A stretch of DNA of 6,907 nucleotides from Candidatus Hermodarchaeota archaeon (GTDB lineage: Archaea; Asgardarchaeota; Hermodarchaeia; Hermodarchaeales; Hermodarchaeaceae). The stretch spans positions 1 to 6,907 of the forward strand of contig JAEOTD010000060.1 in the NCBI GenBank assembly GCA_016839995.1, in the 5' to 3' direction. How positions within the stretch are numbered: position 1 is the first letter of the stretch; each line of letters begins with the position of its first letter. The notes beneath the pieces were generated by a model. It made no database searches. It saw only the letters and a program-made list of their open reading frames with translations, and was not told the origin of the DNA. The translations under genes and the position numbers were made by a program. This document shows positions 6,705-6,907 of this stretch, piece after piece.

Positions 6705-6721
6705 CGTCTTAGAGCGTCTTA
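6705..6721 (-). repeat. Tandem heptamer TAAGACG-CTC-TAAGACG upstream of the tfr operon, possible operator
   Basis: Two perfect copies of TAAGACG (- strand) lie 10 bases apart, one helical turn, about 40 to 55 bases before the first start codon of the operon. An AT-rich stretch AAACTTAA (about 6718-6725) overlaps the outer copy. It could be a TATA-like element, which would place a transcript start near 6690-6700 and leave a short leader holding the ribosome binding site. A protein on the repeats would then block or assist transcription. The repeat is seen directly; its regulatory role is a guess, and two 7-base copies can arise by chance. Confidence 0.3.
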
Positions 6722-6907
6722 AGTTTTACTCATTTAGTTGAAAAGATTCTTTGAGCATTCTATGCCAAAGTGAAATTTTATGTGTTTTTAGCTGAAATTT
6801 GCTAGAAACATATGGACAAAGATGAGGATTTCACTTATTTCAAGATTTGAAAACACAATCTCGATGCTCTTCCTTTCGCTTAGTGCTAGTCTTTTTGTGC
6901 TTCTCAT

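Larger units (their letters stand above)
6668..6907. other. Non-coding right-hand region upstream of the tfr operon
   Basis: About 240 bases without a convincing gene. On the - strand the region contains the GAGGTG binding site, the TAAGACG pair and AT-rich tracts. TGAAATTT occurs twice on the + strand (6771-6778 and 6793-6800), spaced 22 bases, about two helical turns. A - strand frame is open from the right edge to a stop at 6788-6790 (39 codons), but it looks like chance. I see no tRNA, rRNA, terminator hairpin or mobile-element end. Confidence 0.5.

Noticed and set aside
6788..6907. Open - strand frame of 39 codons running in from the right edge
   Set aside because: It is too short to judge, matches nothing I recognise, and lies in AT-rich sequence where short open frames are common; it could be the tail of a neighbouring gene but cannot be supported.
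1..6907. CRISPR array, transposon, integrase, tRNA or rRNA
   Set aside because: I saw no spaced direct-repeat array, terminal inverted repeats, transposase motifs or tRNA-like cloverleaf; nearly all the sequence is filled by the seven genes.

Overview
The window looks like a chromosomal segment from an anaerobic archaeon, most plausibly an Asgard-type (Promethearchaeota) lineage. Three observations suggest this. An MglA-like small GTPase is present. Fumarase is of the split two-subunit [4Fe-4S] type. The fumarate reductase is of the thiol:fumarate reductase (Tfr) kind, with heterodisulfide-reductase-like CCG domains fused to its iron-sulfur subunit. Base composition is moderately AT-rich. Starts are a mix of ATG and GTG preceded by GAGGT-type ribosome binding sites. 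The taxon is an inference: none of these traits is exclusive, and MglA GTPases and split fumarases also occur in bacteria.

Layout: two gene groups face each other. On the + strand come the 3' part of an unrecognised gene (3-788), an MglA/Ras-like GTPase (808-1398), fumarase alpha (1439-2317) and fumarase beta (start preferred at GTG 2319, ends 2918). On the - strand, reading from the right, come a 150-residue unknown protein (6667-6215), the flavoprotein subunit tfrA/sdhA (6218-4515) and the iron-sulfur/CCG subunit tfrB (4492-2924). The groups meet tail to tail with only 5 bases between the fumB and tfrB stop codons. The right end (6668-6907) has no convincing gene and contains the upstream region of the - strand operon.

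Function: fumarase (malate <-> fumarate + water) and the Tfr/Sdh-like enzyme (fumarate <-> succinate) together form the C4-dicarboxylate arm of a partial, probably reductive or bidirectional TCA pathway. No membrane-anchor subunit is encoded. The third iron-sulfur motif of TfrB has four cysteines where quinone-linked enzymes carry a [3Fe-4S] centre. The C-terminal half carries two canonical CCG domains. This points to a soluble or peripheral enzyme exchanging electrons with a thiol/disulfide or other non-quinone partner. The unknown protein ahead of tfrA is coupled to it by a GTGA start/stop overlap and is the best candidate here for an undescribed accessory factor. The GTPase and the unknown gene before it form a separate two-gene signalling-type unit that happens to lie upstream of the fumarase genes.
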